Source: Clostridium rectalis
GTDB lineage: Bacteria; Bacillota; Clostridia; Clostridiales; Clostridiaceae
DNA: 64,000 nucleotides
Assembly (NCBI RefSeq): GCF_900626095.1
Contig: NZ_UYZZ01000007.1
Span: forward strand, 106,543-170,542
Direction of reading: 5' to 3'
Shown here: positions 9,224 through 17,869 of the stretch, in pieces
How positions within the stretch are numbered: position 1 is the first letter of the stretch
How the letters are laid out: every line of letters starts with the position of its first letter
The notes under the pieces: generated by a model
What the model was told of the DNA's origin: nothing
The model's input: the letters and a program-made list of their open reading frames with translations, nothing else
Database searches by the model: none
Program-made: the position numbers and the translations under genes

Positions 9224-10174
9224 TTAAACTCCATTGTTACATAAAGCATATAATGTTTTATGTAAAGACTTTATATCCTCAATATTGTAAACTTCAACTT
9301 TTCTATTTATCTTTTTCACAAATCCACTTAAAACTTTTGAAGGTCCTATTTCAACAAAAGTATTTATGCCATCCCTAATCATACATCTTATAGTCTGCTC
9401 CCATTTTACAGATGTCATCACCTGTTTTTTTAATGTTTCTTTTATTATACTTTCATCTAAATAATCCCCTGTAACATTAGTTATAAGTTTAGTATTTCCT
9501 TTTTTAAAATCTATATTTATTAATTCTTTTCCTAATTTTTCTGAAGCATTTTTTAGCATAGAACTATGAAAAGGACCACTAACTTTTAACATCATAGCTT
9601 TTAACGCCCCATATGATTTTGCAATTTGGCAGGCATATTCTAATCCAGATATTTCTCCAGCTATAACTATTTGTCCAGGACAATTGTAGTTAGCTGGTTC
9701 AACTTTTCCTCTTTTAGAAGCCTCGTTACATAATTCATTTATTTTATTTTCTTTAAGACCTATTATAGCTGCCATTCCACCAATACCTTCAGGTACAGCA
9801 TCTTGCATAAACTTTCCTCTTTTTTTAACTAACCTAACTGCCTGATGGAAGTCTAACATCCCACTACAAACCATTGCAGAATACTCTCCTAAACTTAATC
9901 CTGCTACCACTTTTGCTTTTATTCCTTTAGATAAAGTTAAGTTAAGCATAGCTATACTAGTAGTTAAAATAGCCGGTTGGGTAAACTCTGTTCTCAATAA
10001 ATCTGATTCTGGTCCATTAAAACAAATATCTGAAATACGAAATCCTAAAACACTATTTGCCTTATGAAATACTTCCCTACATTCAGGAAAATTTTCATAC
10101 ATTTCTTTTCCCATACCAACATATTGTGCTCCTTGGCCTGGAAATAAAAATGCAATATTCCTTTTATTTTCCAT
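9224..10174 (-). CDS. fabD: Malonyl-CoA:ACP transacylase (FabD)
   Basis: This 316-residue enzyme loads malonyl groups on ACP. It has FPGQGAQYVGMG at the N-terminus, the nucleophile Ser94 in GLSLGEYSA, and the catalytic His in SGPFHSSML near residue 202. Length is normal. It lies downstream of fabK (27 bases) in the operon. Confidence 0.97.
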   Translation of the reverse strand: MENKRNIAFLFPGQGAQYVGMGKEMYENFPECREVFHKANSVLGFRISDICFNGPESDLLRTEFTQPAILTTSIAMLNLTLSKGIKAKVVAGLSLGEYSAMVCSGMLDFHQAVRLVKKRGKFMQDAVPEGIGGMAAIIGLKENKINELCNEASKRGKVEPANYNCPGQIVIAGEISGLEYACQIAKSYGALKAMMLKVSGPFHSSMLKNASEKLGKELINIDFKKGNTKLITNVTGDYLDESIIKETLKKQVMTSVKWEQTIRCMIRDGINTFVEIGPSKVLSGFVKKINRKVEVYNIEDIKSLHKTLYALCNNGV

Positions 10175-10201
10175 AATGACTCTCCATTCTTTTAATTGTT
10201 T

Positions 10202-11140
10202 TTATATTAGTTCCGATAATTTCTCCTTAAGACCAATTAAATCAAACATTTCTTCTATTATTTCTTCACAGGTTTCTTCCTTAGAAATAAGACCTGCTAT
10301 TTGACCTGCCATGACTGATCCATTATGGATATCTCCGTCTTTAACCGCTTTTACTAATGCACCCTTTCCAAGTTCCTCTAATTTTTCAATTGGCTCCTCT
10401 TGTTTTTCTAACAATTGAAATTGTCTAGAAAGTCTATTTCTTAAAACTCTTACAGGATGCCCTGTACTCTTTCCAGTAATTACAGTGTCTATATCTTTTG
10501 CTATTATAACCCTATTTTTATAATTTGGATGTACTGTACATTCCTTTGCAACTAAAAATCTAGTTCCAACTTGAACACCTTCTGCTCCTAACATAAATGC
10601 TGCAGCAACACCTCTTTTATCTCCTATTCCACCTGCTGCTATTACAGGAACATTTACAGCGTCAACAACTTGAGGTACTAATGCCATAGTAGTAAGTTCC
10701 CCTATATGTCCACCTGCTTCACAACCTTCAGCTATTACAGCATCTGCACCTGCTCTTTCCATCCTTTTAGCTAAAGCAACAGAGGCTACTACAGGTATAA
10801 CTTTAACCCCGTGTTCCTTCCACATGTCAATATATTTACCTGGATTTCCTGCACCTGTAGTAACTACTTTTACTCCCTCATCACACACAAGCTTTGCAAC
10901 TTCCTTGGCATTATCACTTAAAAGCATTATATTAACTCCAAAAGGTTTATCTGTTAATTTTTTTGCCCTTCTGATTTCATTTTTAACTATCTCTATCGGT
11001 GCATTTCCAGATGCAATTATTCCTAAGCCCCCTGCATTTGATACTGCAGCAGCTAATGAACTATCCGCAATCCACGCCATTGCTCCCTGAATTATAGGAT
11101 AATCTATTCCTGCCATATTACAGAAAGAATTTTTTCTCAT
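10202..11140 (-). CDS. fabK: Enoyl-ACP reductase II (FMN-dependent FabK)
   Basis: This 312-residue TIM-barrel flavoprotein performs the last reduction of each elongation cycle. It has PIIQGAMAWIADSSLAAAVS, the FMN region AEGCEAGGHIGELTT, and AAGGIGDKRGVAAAFMLGA. No FabI is seen in the cluster, so FabK is likely the main enoyl reductase; FabK enzymes are known to be insensitive to triclosan. It is immediately downstream of acpP. It is clearly related to the flavoprotein at 12869-13942. Confidence 0.95.
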   Translation of the reverse strand: MRKNSFCNMAGIDYPIIQGAMAWIADSSLAAAVSNAGGLGIIASGNAPIEIVKNEIRRAKKLTDKPFGVNIMLLSDNAKEVAKLVCDEGVKVVTTGAGNPGKYIDMWKEHGVKVIPVVASVALAKRMERAGADAVIAEGCEAGGHIGELTTMALVPQVVDAVNVPVIAAGGIGDKRGVAAAFMLGAEGVQVGTRFLVAKECTVHPNYKNRVIIAKDIDTVITGKSTGHPVRVLRNRLSRQFQLLEKQEEPIEKLEELGKGALVKAVKDGDIHNGSVMAGQIAGLISKEETCEEIIEEMFDLIGLKEKLSELI

Positions 11141-11155
11141 AAATTGCCTCCTTTA

Positions 11156-11377
11156 TTAAGCAGTCTTAATCTCTACAAACTTAACTGCATCTCCTACGGT
11201 TTTTATTGTTTCAGCATCCTCTATCTGTATATCAAACTCTTCTTCAATTTCTATTACTATCTGAAATAAATCTAAAGAATCTACTCCTAAGTCCTCAAAA
11301 GAAGTATCAAGTGTTATAGTTCCCCCTTCTATACTAAGTTGTTCGGTTATAATTTTCTTTATTTTTTCAAAAATCAT
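11156..11377 (-). CDS. acpP: Acyl carrier protein
   Basis: This acidic 73-residue protein has the phosphopantetheine motif GVDSLDL with Ser34 as the modified residue. It carries acyl chains for all fab enzymes encoded around it. It is slightly shorter than the usual 76-78 residues. A strong AGGAGGT site precedes ATG 11377. Confidence 0.97.
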   Translation of the reverse strand: MIFEKIKKIITEQLSIEGGTITLDTSFEDLGVDSLDLFQIVIEIEEEFDIQIEDAETIKTVGDAVKFVEIKTA

Positions 11378-11413
11378 TTTATACCTCCTATATTATTAAA
11401 TATTTTATTCAAA

Positions 11414-12406
11414 TTACCATTTTACTATGGCTCCACCCCAAGTAAGTCCTCCTCCAAAACCAACCATAAGTATTCTATCTCCTTTTTTTAATAATCCCTT
11501 TCTACTCATTTCATTTAAAGCAATAGGAATACTAGCTGCAGATGTGTTACCATAGTCTTGTAAATTTACAAAAAATTTATTTTTATCTATATTAAGTTTT
11601 CTTGATACAAAATCTATAATTCTTAAATTTGCTTGGTGTGGAATTATATAGTCAATATCATCCATATTTAATTTAGACATTTCTAAAAGTTTTTTTATGC
11701 TTTCTTCTATAATCCTAACAGCAAATTTAAATATCTCCCTTCCTTCCATAGTCAAAAAGTTATTTTCCTCATATTTGTCTTTATTCAACATAATACTTAG
11801 ACTATTATTATTGATGCCCAAAGAAGCCGCATTACACTTTAGTAGATTTTCACCACTACCATCTGACCCAGTATAAATTGCCATTATGCCACTTTTATCA
11901 CTAGAACTTAATATAGCAGCACCAGCTCCATCTCCGAAAAGTACACAGGTACCTCTATCATTCCAATCTAATATTTTTGACAAAACCTCAGCACCTATTA
12001 CTAAAGCTTTCTTTGCACTTCCAGTTTTAATAAATTCACATGCTATATTAACCGCATATATAAATCCAGAACATGCTGCTGATATATCAAAACATGTAGC
12101 ATTTACTGCTCCTATATTTTTTTGAACAATGCAAGCGGTAGATGGGGTATAACAATCTGGAGTTGCTGTTCCTACTATAATAAGATCCAAATCTTCTACC
12201 TTTATATCTGACTTATATATGGCATCCATAGCTGCTTTTGTAGCTATATCAGAAGTATTTTCATTAATAGACACTCTTCTTTTAGAAATTCCTGTTCTAC
12301 TTTTTATCCACTCATCATTTGTATCTATAACCTCTGAAAGCTTATCATTAGTCAAAATTTTTTCTGGTACATAACTTCCAGTAGCTACTATTTTAACCTC
12401 TCTCAT
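11414..12406 (-). CDS. fabH: Beta-ketoacyl-ACP synthase III (FabH)
   Basis: This 330-residue enzyme starts chains by condensing acetyl-CoA or a branched acyl-CoA with malonyl-ACP. The triad is visible: Cys112 in SAACSGFIYA, His in IPHQANLRI, and Asn in YGNTSAASIP. Further hallmarks are IKSRTGISKRR and the C-terminal GFGGGLTWG. Sequence alone does not settle its primer preference. It lies 15 bases after fabT. Confidence 0.97.
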   Translation of the reverse strand: MREVKIVATGSYVPEKILTNDKLSEVIDTNDEWIKSRTGISKRRVSINENTSDIATKAAMDAIYKSDIKVEDLDLIIVGTATPDCYTPSTACIVQKNIGAVNATCFDISAACSGFIYAVNIACEFIKTGSAKKALVIGAEVLSKILDWNDRGTCVLFGDGAGAAILSSSDKSGIMAIYTGSDGSGENLLKCNAASLGINNNSLSIMLNKDKYEENNFLTMEGREIFKFAVRIIEESIKKLLEMSKLNMDDIDYIIPHQANLRIIDFVSRKLNIDKNKFFVNLQDYGNTSAASIPIALNEMSRKGLLKKGDRILMVGFGGGLTWGGAIVKW

Positions 12407-12420
12407 GTTAATGTCTCCTT

Positions 12421-12876
12421 TTATTTATCTACTATGTCATAATTATTTTTGAAAAAGTCATTTAACTTTTCCATAGAACTTATAAGAATGTCCTCTTCCT
12501 CGTCAGATAATCCAGATATAGTTGCTTTTATCATATCTTTATGAAATTTGTCATGAATTCTATATGCCAATTTCCCTTTTTTAGTAAGTTTTATATAAAC
12601 TATTCTTCTATCTTCTTCACATCTTACTCTTTCCACATATCCTTTTCTAACCAAATGATTTATTGCAGTGCTAAGTGTTCCCACTGTAATTTTAAGATCA
12701 GAGGCTACTTCAGTCATAGTTCTTTGAATATACATTCCTATAGCCTCGATAGTATGGATTTCTGTTACAGATAAATCCTTAAGTTCCCCTGACTGAAGGG
12801 CATTTTGTTCTATTGTTAAGATATCATTAAATATATCCACTAATAATTCATTTAAAACGTGTATAGATTTACTCAT
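12421..12876 (-). CDS. fabT: MarR-family regulator FabT of fatty-acid synthesis
   Basis: This 151-residue winged-helix protein has the MarR pattern: LSVTEIHTIEAIG, then the recognition region VGTLSTAINHLVRKGYV and the wing EDRRIVYIKLTKKG. In Firmicutes with this gene order the protein is FabT, an acyl-ACP-sensing repressor of the fab operon. The identity is supported here by two TTTGAnnnTCAAA palindromes at the operon promoter. Its start overlaps the 3' end of the preceding gene by 8 bases, so it is co-transcribed and autoregulated. Confidence 0.88.
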   Translation of the reverse strand: MSKSIHVLNELLVDIFNDILTIEQNALQSGELKDLSVTEIHTIEAIGMYIQRTMTEVASDLKITVGTLSTAINHLVRKGYVERVRCEEDRRIVYIKLTKKGKLAYRIHDKFHKDMIKATISGLSDEEEDILISSMEKLNDFFKNNYDIVDK

Positions 12877-13942
12877 AGTTCCTCACTTCCTCAACAAGCT
12901 CATCTATAAGCTGTTTTACCGTAATAATTTTTTCCATTTTATATCCATTTCTTCCTGTAAAAATTAGTCCATCTTTAGTATTGCCATTAGCCGCATTAAT
13001 TAAAGCTTTTGATATACAATATAAGGTTGAACTTGGATCACATTTTTTTAAACAATTAAAACATTTATTTACTTCTTCTTTTTCCTTAGATACACGCTGT
13101 ACAAACTCATTATTTATAGCTCTTCCTGGGAGTCCAACTGGACTTTTTATTATTTTAATATTATTTTCATTACATTTTATAAATGCCTCTTTGTATTTTT
13201 TATCTGCATCACATTCCTCAGTGCATATAAATCTAGTACCTATTTGTACAGCTGATGCACCCAGTTTTATAAACTTTGCTATATCCTTACCGGTATAAAT
13301 TCCACCTGCAGCTATTATAGGTATTCTTTTGTTATGTTTCTCTTCAAATATTTTAATAACACTTAAAACATCTTTAACTATGCTTTCAAGATTTATTTTT
13401 TTATCCTCCTGTAGATCATTCATTTTAAACCCCAAATGACCTCCAGCCTCTGGACCCTCTACAACTATAAAATCAGGTAAATAGGAAAATCTTCCTTCCC
13501 AAAGTTTACAAATAACTTTTGCAGCTTTCCCGGAAGAAACTATAGGTGCTATTTTAGTATTAGTTCCTTTCACAAATTTAGGTAAACTCGTAGGAAGGCC
13601 TGCCCCTGATATTATGATATCTGCTCCTGATTCTACCGCTGCTTTTACCATTTCATCATAATTATTTATGGCCACCATCAAATTTACACCTATAATACCA
13701 ATAGGAGATAATTCCTTAGCCTTTTTCATTTCTTTCTTCAATGCTCTAATATTAGCCTCTTTGGTATTGGTTTCAAAATCTGGTTCTCTAAATCCTATTT
13801 GAACTCCTGATATTATGCCTATACCACCTTCATTGGCAACAGCAGAAGCTAAATTTGAAAGGGAAACTCCAACACCCATACCACCTTGAATAATAGGGAT
13901 TGTCGCTTTTAAATCTCCAATTTGCAAAGGAGATATCTTCAT
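12869..13942 (-). CDS. Nitronate monooxygenase-like FMN enzyme, first gene of the fab operon
   Basis: This 357-residue TIM-barrel flavoprotein resembles nitronate monooxygenase (2-nitropropane dioxygenase) and FabK. It has PIIQGGMGVGVSLSNLASAV, the FMN motif VVEGPEAGGHLGF, and IAAGGIYTGKDIAKFIKLGA. It differs from FabK by a longer C-terminal region with a Cys cluster (CFNCLKKCDPSSTLYC). As the promoter-proximal gene controlled by FabT it may serve lipid metabolism or detoxify nitronates; this is inference. ATG 13942 follows AAGGAGGAG. Confidence 0.85.
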   Translation of the reverse strand: MKISPLQIGDLKATIPIIQGGMGVGVSLSNLASAVANEGGIGIISGVQIGFREPDFETNTKEANIRALKKEMKKAKELSPIGIIGVNLMVAINNYDEMVKAAVESGADIIISGAGLPTSLPKFVKGTNTKIAPIVSSGKAAKVICKLWEGRFSYLPDFIVVEGPEAGGHLGFKMNDLQEDKKINLESIVKDVLSVIKIFEEKHNKRIPIIAAGGIYTGKDIAKFIKLGASAVQIGTRFICTEECDADKKYKEAFIKCNENNIKIIKSPVGLPGRAINNEFVQRVSKEKEEVNKCFNCLKKCDPSSTLYCISKALINAANGNTKDGLIFTGRNGYKMEKIITVKQLIDELVEEVRNYE

Positions 13943-13960
13943 ATAATCTCCTCCTTATTT

Positions 13961-13989
13961 TTTGATTATCAAATATTTTGATAGTCAAA
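13961..13989. promoter_or_regulatory. Tandem FabT operators
   Basis: Two palindromes of the form TTTGAnnnTCAAA lie at 13961-13973 and 13977-13989. Their centres are 16 bases apart. The pattern agrees with the known FabT box (core TTTGATTATCAAA). They begin at the last base of the -10 element and cover the presumed transcription start, an arrangement expected for repression. Confidence 0.85.
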
Positions 13990-14017
13990 GTATATACTTA
14001 AAATTTTTCATTGTCAA
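13989..14017 (-). promoter_or_regulatory. Consensus vegetative promoter of the fab/acc operon
   Basis: On the minus strand TTGACA (14017-14012) and TATACT (13994-13989) are separated by exactly 17 bases. It lies 47 bases upstream of the first gene of the operon, and FabT boxes follow at once. Confidence 0.88.
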
Positions 14018-14108
14018 TATAGAATATTCACAATTTATATTTTATTAATAAATAAAATGTGAGTATATTATAAATTTAGCTATATACCCCCATTTTATCT
14101 ATAATTAA

Positions 14109-14915
14109 TTATTTTAAGTAACCTTCTGGGTTTTGTGGCACTCCATTTTTTCTTACCTCAAAATGAACATGTGGTCCTGTGCTTCTGCCTGTACTCCCTA
14201 CTTCCGCAATTTTATTTCCTTTTTCTATAGTATGACCTTCCTTTACAAATAACTTGCTACAGTGACCATATATAGTTACAATATTATCTCCATTATCTAT
14301 TTTAACCACATTTCCATATCCATTTTGCCATCCTGAAAAAATTACTTTACCAGATAAAACAGCATATATCGGTGTTCCCATTGGTGCCGCTAAATCTATT
14401 CCATTATGCATTCTTCCCCATCTCATACCAAATCCAGAAGACACCGCTCCTCTTGACACCACCGTTGCTTGTTCTTTATTAATATTACTATTATAAGAAA
14501 ATTTAATACTCCATTTATCACCGCTGCCTCCTACTATATCACTTACATAATATTTTACTCCTTTAATTTTTTCAGCATATATCTTAGTTCTATAATAAGT
14601 AATCTTACTTTTAAGTTTTACTGAAGTATTATCACTTAATTCATTTAATTTAATATATTCTTGTTTTACACCATCTATAAGTTGTTTTATTTCACTCTCA
14701 CTTTTAAGTATAGCTATATCTTTACCATCAGATTTTACTATAATTGCATCATATAAGTTTTTCTCATCATTTGTTAATTCTTTTATTTTATTATAAGTTT
14801 CTATATTAGCTTTATATTCATAAATTTTGTCTATACTAATAATTGTGAATCCTGTGGTAAAAATTATTATACTTAATAGAATAATGATTTTTATTTTTTT
14901 TACTTTCTTAAACAT
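14109..14915 (-). CDS. Membrane-anchored M23 family peptidase (LytM-type)
   Basis: This 268-residue protein has an N-terminal membrane anchor (residues about 10-28), a variable extracellular region and a C-terminal M23 domain. Zinc ligands are visible in HNGIDLAAP and in the HVHF motif near the end. M23 enzymes cleave peptidoglycan cross-bridges or, when some ligands are lost, activate amidases; here the ligands look intact. It is a single-gene unit next to the fab promoter on the same strand. Confidence 0.88.
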   Translation of the reverse strand: MFKKVKKIKIIILLSIIIFTTGFTIISIDKIYEYKANIETYNKIKELTNDEKNLYDAIIVKSDGKDIAILKSESEIKQLIDGVKQEYIKLNELSDNTSVKLKSKITYYRTKIYAEKIKGVKYYVSDIVGGSGDKWSIKFSYNSNINKEQATVVSRGAVSSGFGMRWGRMHNGIDLAAPMGTPIYAVLSGKVIFSGWQNGYGNVVKIDNGDNIVTIYGHCSKLFVKEGHTIEKGNKIAEVGSTGRSTGPHVHFEVRKNGVPQNPEGYLK

Positions 14916-15008
14916 TATTATCTCCTCTTTTTAATTCTAGATTATACACGCAATACCTTATTTATTTTACCCAAATTTGGATAAATTATAATTTGAGAAA
15001 ATACTTTA

Positions 15009-15037
15009 TTGAGATAACAAATACACTTTGATATAAT
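15009..15037 (+). promoter_or_regulatory. Promoter of the DnaD-like / DnaC-like operon
   Basis: TTGAGA (15009-15014) and TATAAT (15032-15037) are separated by 17 bases, 47 bases upstream of the DnaD-like start codon. Confidence 0.75.
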
Positions 15038-15083
15038 TAAGTGATATAAACTAAATTATAATATTTAAAGGGAGGGATTAGGT

Positions 15084-16067
15084 ATGAGTACTTTTGTATT
15101 TAAAAATAATAATTTTAAATACACTCCTGTAAGTAATACCTTTATAGACAAATATATGCCTAAAGCCCGAGGTGAATTTGTAAAAGTATACCTACTTGGA
15201 TTAAAATATTGTGTTTCTGGTGAATTAGGTGTTAACTCATCAATAATGGCTAGTACTTTACACCTATTAGAAACTGATGTAGTAAATGCATGGACTTATT
15301 GGGATAGTGAAGGCGTTATTAAAATGATTCCTGTTGATAAGATGGGCAATTTTACTATAGAATTTTTAGATTTATCCAATGATTACTCAGTTCAAGAAAA
15401 TGAAGTTAATCTATTAGATGAATTAAACAATAATTCTACAAAAGATATGTTACAAGATATAGAGAAACTTATTGCAAGACCTTTATCTACAAAAGAAATG
15501 ACTTTATATATTAGCTGGATTAAAGATTATGCATTTTTACCTGAAATAATTTTACTTTTAATTCAATATTGTGTTTCAAAAGGTAAAACAGACATTAGAT
15601 ACATTGAAACTATAGCTATTGCCTGGCATGATGCTAATATCAAAACTGTAGAAGATGCTCAAAGTTTTATAAAGAAACGAGAAGATAAATGGAGTAATAT
15701 CAGAAAAATTTTGAACTATTTAGGACTAAAGGACGCAGAAGTTATGAAACCCCAAGAGGATATGCTAACTAAGTGGATATCAACTTATAATTTCCCAATA
15801 GAAGTTATTCAAAAGGCCTGTGACATATGTTTTCAAAGAATTAATAAAGCCGATTTTAGATACATTGATGGTATATTAAACAGCTGGAATAAAGATGGAC
15901 TTAAATCATTAAAGGATATCGATAAAAAAGATAGTAAAAAAATATCCTTTAAAAAACCTGCTAATTCTTTCAAAACAAAGTTAGACAGCTTTAATAGCTA
16001 TGAACAAAGAGACTATAATTTTGACGAATTAGAGAAAAAACTGTTAGGATGGGATAATAATGACTAA
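15084..16067 (+). CDS. DnaD-domain replication protein (primosome component)
   Basis: This 327-residue protein has an N-terminal winged-helix part (residues 1-115) and two tandem DnaD/DnaB_2 C-terminal domains. The first spans about 135-205 (the YISWIKDYAF region). The second spans about 215-290 and ends with FRYIDGILNSWNKDGLKSL, the typical YxxxIL-W-G motif. Such proteins help load the replicative helicase. It overlaps the helicase-loader-like gene by 8 bases. The plus strand here is against the general direction left of oriC. A strong GGGAGGG site precedes ATG 15084. Confidence 0.88.
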   Translation: MSTFVFKNNNFKYTPVSNTFIDKYMPKARGEFVKVYLLGLKYCVSGELGVNSSIMASTLHLLETDVVNAWTYWDSEGVIKMIPVDKMGNFTIEFLDLSNDYSVQENEVNLLDELNNNSTKDMLQDIEKLIARPLSTKEMTLYISWIKDYAFLPEIILLLIQYCVSKGKTDIRYIETIAIAWHDANIKTVEDAQSFIKKREDKWSNIRKILNYLGLKDAEVMKPQEDMLTKWISTYNFPIEVIQKACDICFQRINKADFRYIDGILNSWNKDGLKSLKDIDKKDSKKISFKKPANSFKTKLDSFNSYEQRDYNFDELEKKLLGWDNND

Positions 16068-17034
16068 AAATTATCAACAAGAAGTTCTAAAAATATATAG
16101 TATGCTGCGAGATAAAGAAGAAAAAGCTCTTCAACTTAGGCGAGCAGAAATAGAAGAAAAAGTACCAGAAATAATCGGTATAGAAAATCAAATTGCTAAG
16201 CTTTCCTTAGACATGTCTTTAAATATAATAAAAAGAAAAGATAACTTAGAAAAATATATAAATAATACAAAAGAAAAAATTACAGATTTAAGAGTGAGAA
16301 AATCTGAATTATTAGTGTCATATGGGTATCCTTTAAACTACTTAGAGTTTAACTATAAGTGCACTAAATGTAAGGATACAGGATTTATAGGTACTAAAAA
16401 ATGTAAGTGTTTTAAATATAATTTAAATAAAATACTATATAATAATTCTGAACTAGGTTGTGTATTAAAAAAAGATAATTTCTCTAATTTTAATTTTAAT
16501 TTTTTCTCTCCACAAAAATCTCCTCAGGAACCAAAAAGTCCAAGAAAAAATATGGAGGAAATAGTATCAAAATGTTGGAGTTTTATAGATAACTTCCAAT
16601 TCACAGAGGAAAATTTGTTATTTTACGGAAGCTCTGGTACTGGAAAGAGCTTTTTATCTAACTGTATAGCAAAAGAACTTTTAGATAAAGGATATATGGT
16701 TGTTTATAGAACTGCTGTAGACTTAATAACAGATTTGAAACAAATAAGATTTAATTCTGATATAGACTTAGAAGATTTACTTATAAATTGTGATCTTCTT
16801 ATAATAGATGATTTAGGTACTGAACCTTTAAGTGAATTCTCTAAATCAGAATTTTTTAATTTATTGAATAGAAAACTACTTAAAAGAAAGAAAATGATAA
16901 TTTCTACTAATTTCCGTATAGAAGAACTGTTAAAAACCTACTCTGAAAGGGTATCTTCGCGTTTATTTGGTAACTTTACATTACATAAATTCTTTGGAGA
17001 TGACGTAAGAGTTAAATTAAATTTTAAAGGTTAA
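16060..17034 (+). CDS. DnaC/DnaI-like AAA+ ATPase (helicase loader)
   Basis: This 324-residue protein has an N-terminal coiled region (about 1-85), a zinc knuckle (C101, C104, C115, C117) and a C-terminal AAA+ domain. The Walker A motif is GSSGTGKSF at 190-198, and Walker B is LLIIDDLG near 242. The layout matches DnaI of Bacillus, which loads the DnaB-type helicase. Together with the DnaD-like gene in front it should feed the dnaB product encoded at 30.9-32.2 kb. Confidence 0.88.
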   Translation: MTKNYQQEVLKIYSMLRDKEEKALQLRRAEIEEKVPEIIGIENQIAKLSLDMSLNIIKRKDNLEKYINNTKEKITDLRVRKSELLVSYGYPLNYLEFNYKCTKCKDTGFIGTKKCKCFKYNLNKILYNNSELGCVLKKDNFSNFNFNFFSPQKSPQEPKSPRKNMEEIVSKCWSFIDNFQFTEENLLFYGSSGTGKSFLSNCIAKELLDKGYMVVYRTAVDLITDLKQIRFNSDIDLEDLLINCDLLIIDDLGTEPLSEFSKSEFFNLLNRKLLKRKKMIISTNFRIEELLKTYSERVSSRLFGNFTLHKFFGDDVRVKLNFKG

Positions 17035-17050
17035 AAAGTAATAAATAAAA

Positions 17051-17078
17051 ACATACATCATATGATGTATGTTTTTTT
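17051..17078. terminator. Bidirectional terminator between the DnaC-like gene and the tRNA cluster
   Basis: A perfect 22-base palindrome (17051-17072) is followed by seven T on the plus strand. On the minus strand it is followed by TTTTATTTATT, so it can also end the tRNA transcript. Confidence 0.85.
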
Positions 17079-17084
17079 ATCATT

Positions 17085-17161
17085 TGGCGACCCAGAAGGG
17101 GTTCGAACCCTCGACCTCCGGCGTGACAGGCCGGCACTCTAACCAACTGAGCCACTGGGCC
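17085..17161 (-). tRNA. tRNA-Asp (GTC), copy 1
   Basis: The 77-base cloverleaf has anticodon GTC in the loop of the CCGGC/GCCGG stem, the GGTTCGAAC T arm and an encoded CCA end. It is the last gene of the tRNA transcript. Confidence 0.96.
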
Positions 17162-17167
17162 AAATTA

Positions 17168-17243
17168 TGGTGGGCACAACAGGGCTCGAACCTGTGACCC
17201 CCTGCTTGTAAGGCAGATGCTCTCCCAGCTGAGCTATGCGCCC
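17168..17243 (-). tRNA. tRNA-Val (TAC), copy 1
   Basis: The 76-base cloverleaf has anticodon TAC, the GGTTCGAGC T arm and an encoded CCA end. It is identical in sequence to the copies at 17510 and 17783. Confidence 0.96.
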
Positions 17244-17253
17244 ATAATTATCT

Positions 17254-17328
17254 TGGTGACCCCTACGGGAATCGAACCCATGTTACCACCGTGAAAGGGT
17301 GGTGTCTTAACCGCTTGACCAAGGGGCC
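17254..17328 (-). tRNA. tRNA-Glu (TTC), copy 1
   Basis: The 75-base cloverleaf has anticodon TTC, the GGTTCGATT T arm and an encoded CCA end. It is identical to the copies at 17598 and 17870. Confidence 0.96.
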
Positions 17329-17344
17329 TTATTAAATTTTTAAA

Positions 17345-17420
17345 TGGAGCTGGCAATAGGACTTGAACCTACAACCTGCTGATTACAAGTCAGCTGCTCT
17401 GCCAATTGAGCCATGCCAGC
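17345..17420 (-). tRNA. tRNA-Thr (TGT)
   Basis: The 76-base cloverleaf has the GCTGA/TCAGC anticodon stem with a seven-base loop that reads TGT after T33, so it decodes ACA/ACG. The CCA end is encoded. It is the only member of the array present once and separates the two Asp-Val-Glu blocks. Confidence 0.94.
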
Positions 17421-17425
17421 ATTAT

Positions 17426-17502
17426 TGGCGACCCAGAAGGGGTTCGAACCCTCGACCTCCGGCGTGACAGGCCGGCACTCTAACCAACTGAGCCACTGGG
17501 CC
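17426..17502 (-). tRNA. tRNA-Asp (GTC), copy 2
   Basis: The 77-base gene is identical to copy 1, with anticodon GTC and an encoded CCA end. Confidence 0.96.
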
Positions 17503-17509
17503 AAATTTG

Positions 17510-17585
17510 TGGTGGGCACAACAGGGCTCGAACCTGTGACCCCCTGCTTGTAAGGCAGATGCTCTCCCAGCTGAGCTATGCGCCC
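17510..17585 (-). tRNA. tRNA-Val (TAC), copy 2
   Basis: The 76-base gene is identical to copy 1, with anticodon TAC and an encoded CCA end. Confidence 0.96.
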
Positions 17586-17597
17586 ACAAATTTATAT

Positions 17598-17672
17598 TGG
17601 TGACCCCTACGGGAATCGAACCCATGTTACCACCGTGAAAGGGTGGTGTCTTAACCGCTTGACCAAGGGGCC
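17598..17672 (-). tRNA. tRNA-Glu (TTC), copy 2
   Basis: The 75-base gene is identical to copy 1. It is the first gene after the second promoter of the array. Confidence 0.96.
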
Positions 17673-17688
17673 ATGTTTTACATGCTAT

Positions 17689-17717
17689 ATGTTACCATAC
17701 TTTTTTACAGTTTGCAA
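17689..17717 (-). promoter_or_regulatory. Second promoter of the tRNA array
   Basis: On the minus strand TTGCAA (17717-17712) and TAACAT (17694-17689) are separated by 17 bases. It lies 17 bases before tRNA-Glu copy 2, so it can drive the seven-gene part of the array. Confidence 0.7.
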
Positions 17718-17782
17718 CACTTTTTTTAAAAACTTTGTTGATTTTCAAATTACTATAAATTAAGTAATATTAATCTAATTTA

Positions 17783-17858
17783 TGGTGGGCACAACAGGGC
17801 TCGAACCTGTGACCCCCTGCTTGTAAGGCAGATGCTCTCCCAGCTGAGCTATGCGCCC
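17783..17858 (-). tRNA. tRNA-Val (TAC), copy 3
   Basis: The 76-base gene is identical to the other two Val copies, with anticodon TAC and an encoded CCA end. Confidence 0.96.
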
Positions 17859-17869
17859 ATAAATTATAT

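Noticed and set aside
17422..17763. Reading frames of 61-67 codons across the tRNA cluster on both strands
   Set aside because: They are made entirely of tRNA sequence and its spacers; the cloverleaves explain them.
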